NCBI RefSeq assembly: GCF_037975245.1
Contig: NC_092566.1
Span: 14,190,001-14,200,000, forward strand
DNA from: Apostichopus japonicus
Lineage: Eukaryota > Echinodermata > Holothuroidea > Aspidochirotida > Stichopodidae
Reading direction: 5' to 3'
DNA length: 10,000 bases
This document shows, piece by piece, positions 7,353-10,000 of the stretch (position 1 is the first letter of the stretch; each line of letters starts with the position of its first letter). A program made the translations under genes and the position numbers. The notes under the pieces are model-generated. The model did not search any database and was not told the DNA's origin. It saw nothing but the letters and a program-made list of their open reading frames with translations.

Positions 7353-8282
7353 GTGCTGCATTACATCTGAAAAAGCAGAAGAATCGAAAATATGAAGCTT
7401 GGAATTGGTGGGTTATACTGATAAAACTGTAACCATGCTAATCCAATTAGTCTTATCCATTTGGTATACTGTTACGGCTAGATTGGTCAGTTAGATCACA
7501 AACCATAGTCTACCGTGTATACCGTATGTGTATCCTATAAGTTTAATTGATTGGCGTCTATCTTGGAGCAGAGTACTCTGTCCGGTTATTTAGCATTGTA
7601 TAGCCTAATTATTGTAATTATTGTTATGTTATCTTATTTGCCCAGTTACATAGAACTGAGACTTTTTACTGAGACCTTTTGTTTTTAATAACTACATGTA
7701 AACCTATGAACAGCAAGTATTTTACCCAAAATAGTAGTATTTTTACCTCCAATGAAAATGTACAGGAATATCCTGTAAAATTTTCCAAAATATGTCAGTT
7801 TTTATTTTTATACTAACAAATAAAATTCTGTGCCTTTTACAGAAGTATTACACATGTCATGTAGTTTACAAATAAGTTTGTCTTTGCAATCTAAATGCAT
7901 GTAAATTGGAATTGAAGAATGTTTTATGGAAATTTACCTGAAGTTAGAAACACTGTACCACTGTACAAAGCAGGAACGTTACCGTATGATAAAAGAAAAG
8001 AATGAAATCCAACCCACAATTACCAGGTTGATTGTCTATAGCTCTAGAGTTGTGAATGACAAAACAGCATTGAAAACACGAGTGGATGACGGATGCCGAA
8101 AGCATGAAAGTGGAGCAATGAATAGTGAAGACTACACCCTGTAGTCACATAATGCAGTGAACTTCGCATACATCAAGTGTATCTGTAACATAGATGAAAA
8201 ACCCCTTGTAGATCAATAGAAAGGGCGAGGAACAATAGAAGTAGTGGAGCAGTGTCTCAAATGTTAAAGCTTCTGTTTTATG
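7353..8282. other. Non-coding AT-rich stretch
   Basis: I see no supported gene. A 72-codon plus-strand frame at 7926-8144 is lysine/arginine-rich with no recognisable motif, and its length is unremarkable. A short inverted repeat, TACAGGA-ATA-TCCTGTA, lies at 7761-7777. Confidence 0.45.
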
Positions 8283-8513
8283 TATTTTAGATCCTACTGC
8301 AAGCAGGAATTCGCGAAGAAGCCTCATAGGTTTATCAAAGCCGCAAGCTGACCGAAGTCAGACTCTTACATTCATATTTAACGTCCATGATTATGAATTG
8401 TCAATGTTCAACAACTCTGTAACTGGATGAAATACATTAATATGGGAGTGACTCGAACCGGGTACCTTAGTATGATTGAAAGGCACCGGCGTTATCCACT
8501 GAGCTAACACTCC
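8283..8513 (-). mobile_element. tRNA-derived SINE-like element
   Basis: Read on the minus strand from 8513, the head shows a pol III A box (TTAGCTCAGTGGATA, 8507-8493) and a B box (GGTTCGAGTC, 8459-8450). The two ends pair as an acceptor-like helix (GGAGTG with CACTCC). The spacing of the boxes is tRNA-like, but the head is only 69 nt: the 3' half of the T stem is missing, the D stem is weak, and the anticodon arm is an 8-bp hairpin with an 11-nt loop. It is therefore not a functional tRNA. The following body contains a C(UUCG)G tetraloop hairpin (8361-8348) and a GC-richer stretch to about 8290. I set the 3' end by loss of composition; no tail repeat or target-site duplication is clear. SINE is favoured over an isolated tRNA pseudogene because of the structured body. 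Confidence 0.6.
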
Positions 8514-8556
8514 AGTGCTAGCTGGTGTTAGCTGGTGTTAGCACTCTGGTGCTAGC
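8514..8556. repeat. Short tandem and inverted repeats of GCTGGTGTTA / GTGCTAGC
   Basis: GCTGGTGTTA is repeated exactly at 8521-8530 and 8531-8540. GTGCTAGC flanks it on both sides (8516-8523 and 8549-8556). On the minus strand the block contains CTAACAC, the complement of GTGTTAG at the 5' end of the SINE head (8511-8503). It may be slippage or end-duplication at the element boundary. Confidence 0.75.
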
Positions 8557-8792
8557 TTTATTATCTGTTATAATTGAGAAACTTTCAGAATTTCCTGAAG
8601 TAACCCAAAGAGAAAATTTTGGCCACATACGGAATTATGAGCACATTTCCAACCAATAAAAGTATGGTCTGTATAGCAAAACATTTTTTCTTCAAAAAGG
8701 GAGGCTGGAGCAAATCCCAAACCTCTCAATCAGCGCCTGCTTTATGACGTTCAGTCTTATGTATATGATTTAAGCTTTTGGCATTCAAAAGT

Positions 8793-9146
8793 ATGTTTGA
8801 ACAAGTTTTGAAGTTGTTTAAACACGTTTCAGAGAATAATAATTTGTCTTCTCCTTTTTTAATAATCTCATTGATAATCAGTAATTCTATCAAACAGCCA
8901 GGTGTGATAATGACTGTAATTGATACATGTTTGGGTATGCAGGCACTACATTTGCAGTTGCGTAAACATGATGTAGCATGTCAAATCTGTAAATTAATAG
9001 AGCGACTTAAGTTAAATTTGTGTGAAAAACTTTCTTGTGAATATAAAAGACAATTTAAATTAAACCCCCTTTTAACCTGCTATGTGACAAAATATTACTG
9101 TAACCCTCCTGGTCCTTTGCTTATCTGCATTTTTAAATCTATTTAA
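8793..9146 (+). CDS. Unassigned open frame, 117 codons
   Basis: The frame opens after a stop at 8766-8768, has an ATG at 8793 (A at -3) and runs to a TAA ending at 9146. The predicted 117-residue protein has a hydrophobic stretch near residues 20-35 (SPFLIISLIISNSI-like). Its second half is rich in Lys, Leu and Cys, with six or so scattered cysteines and a CNPPGP turn near the end. I do not recognise a family. In DNA this AT-rich, a stop-free run this long is uncommon but not extraordinary over six frames of 10 kb. It could be a real small gene, an exon, a decayed coding remnant, or chance. No promoter, splice pair or nearby poly(A) signal helps decide. Confidence 0.25.
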   Translation: MFEQVLKLFKHVSENNNLSSPFLIISLIISNSIKQPGVIMTVIDTCLGMQALHLQLRKHDVACQICKLIERLKLNLCEKLSCEYKRQFKLNPLLTCYVTKYYCNPPGPLLICIFKSI

Positions 9147-10000
9147 CGTACAATATAATGCAGCGACCATACATTAGTTTTACAGACAAAGACCCATTTA
9201 TTGCAAGGAAACAACTGTGTAAACATAACACTTAAAACTGTTTACTATTTTAAACTATAGAAGATACAGTAATATAACATTCACCATATATTTATTTTAC
9301 AGGAAAATATAGACATTGCAAGAAACACTATAATAACGTTTTCAGATTGATTATTTAACATAGAATACAGTGTAAAATAACGGTCGTCATGTAGGAATAT
9401 TAAGGACAAAGACTTTTATCATGCCAAGAAAAAACTGTATCATAAAACATTTAATTCACCTACATTATCTGCAGATTGAAATTACAGACATTTCCTGGAA
9501 ACTCTACTGCCAGAAAAATTCTGTTTTTTTCTTCCAAAGTTTGTTATGAAATTGTAATATTCTGAGGTTAAACTGAATCACGTTCGTGCATTATCCTGTG
9601 ATAAACGCACGGTTGACTGTTGCTTAACCCCAAATTAATATCGAGTTAGGCAAATCGATTTGATTTCTTACATACATATATGAAACGGCATACTATATAT
9701 ATATTTTTTAACCGACATAAAGCTGTTAAATTGTAACATACTGATATACTGATTATATACTGATATACAATACTGATTTTTCTTCTGTTATTCTAAAAAA
9801 GTTTATATTCTTTATTTACCATGATAAATCAATGTAGTGTTTTCTGCCAGGGGTACGGTGTTTTCGACATGTGTTGTTTGTCCATGCACATGGTAATGGT
9901 ATCTACAGTAATCTATATAAAATTGGGTCTCTCTATGTAGGCTTTACGTGTCTCAATGAATGAACGACACCTATTGGAAATAACATTTATACATCTTTAG
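9147..10000. other. Non-coding AT-rich right end
   Basis: I see no gene. A faint duplication pairs about 9185-9230 (GACAAAGAC...GCAAG.AA) with 9405-9450 at an offset of 220 bp. A small repeat of ATACTGAT lies at 9738-9777. Other content is AT-rich with TA runs near 9694-9705. Confidence 0.5.
9738..9777. repeat. ATACTGAT minisatellite
   Basis: Four exact copies of ATACTGAT at 9738, 9746, 9757 and 9770. The first two are adjacent and the others are separated by 3 and 5 bases. Likely simple replication slippage. Confidence 0.85.

Noticed and set aside
7926-8144. 72-codon plus-strand frame
   Set aside because: No domain, no context, and ordinary length for chance.
8145-8327. 60-codon minus-strand frame
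   Set aside because: It begins inside the SINE body and runs into unrelated flank.
8445-8513. Functional tRNA gene on the minus strand
   Set aside because: The T stem lacks its 3' half, the D stem is weak and the anticodon loop is 11 nt, so it is a tRNA-derived element and not a tRNA.

Overview
This window looks like nuclear DNA from a marine invertebrate deuterostome, most likely an echinoderm. The clues are AT-rich, intron-like sequence, GT-AG spliced exons, an alpha-2,8-sialyltransferase-type protein, very G-rich interspersed repeats ending in 'CTGGATACGC', and the recurrent palindromic octamer TAGGCCTA. The echinoderm call is inference; nothing here fixes the species. There is no sign of bacterial, viral or plasmid organisation.

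The one confident gene is on the minus strand. Two consecutive exons at 2382-2617 and 1917-2158 are joined across a 223-bp GT-AG intron. They encode the C-terminal catalytic part of an ST8Sia-family sialyltransferase: the motif S region, the LYGFWPF signature, motif III (HYFD), motif VS (H-x4-E) and the terminal GKC cysteine. The upstream exons (cytoplasmic tail, membrane anchor, stem and motif L) were not found and probably lie beyond the right edge or in short exons I could not recognise.

Most of the rest is intergenic or intronic DNA rich in repeats. From left to right: G-tract/palindrome repeat debris (528-650); homopolymer blocks leading into a fold-back element (838-1003); the sialyltransferase exons (1917-2617); three copies of a dispersed repeat with a shared core (3450-3592, 3958-4146, 5402-5580); an inverted repeat around a G-tract (4793-4922); a 140-bp polypyrimidine tract ending in a second fold-back element (5974-6160); a 174-bp tandem duplication (7005-7352); a minus-strand tRNA-derived SINE-like element (8283-8513); and an unassigned 117-codon open frame (8793-9146). 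The right end is AT-rich, with a small minisatellite and a faint 220-bp-offset duplication.

I found no convincing undescribed system. The best leads are the sialyltransferase gene, the polypyrimidine-plus-fold-back elements, the SINE with an extra-stable UUCG hairpin, and the TAGGCCTA enrichment.
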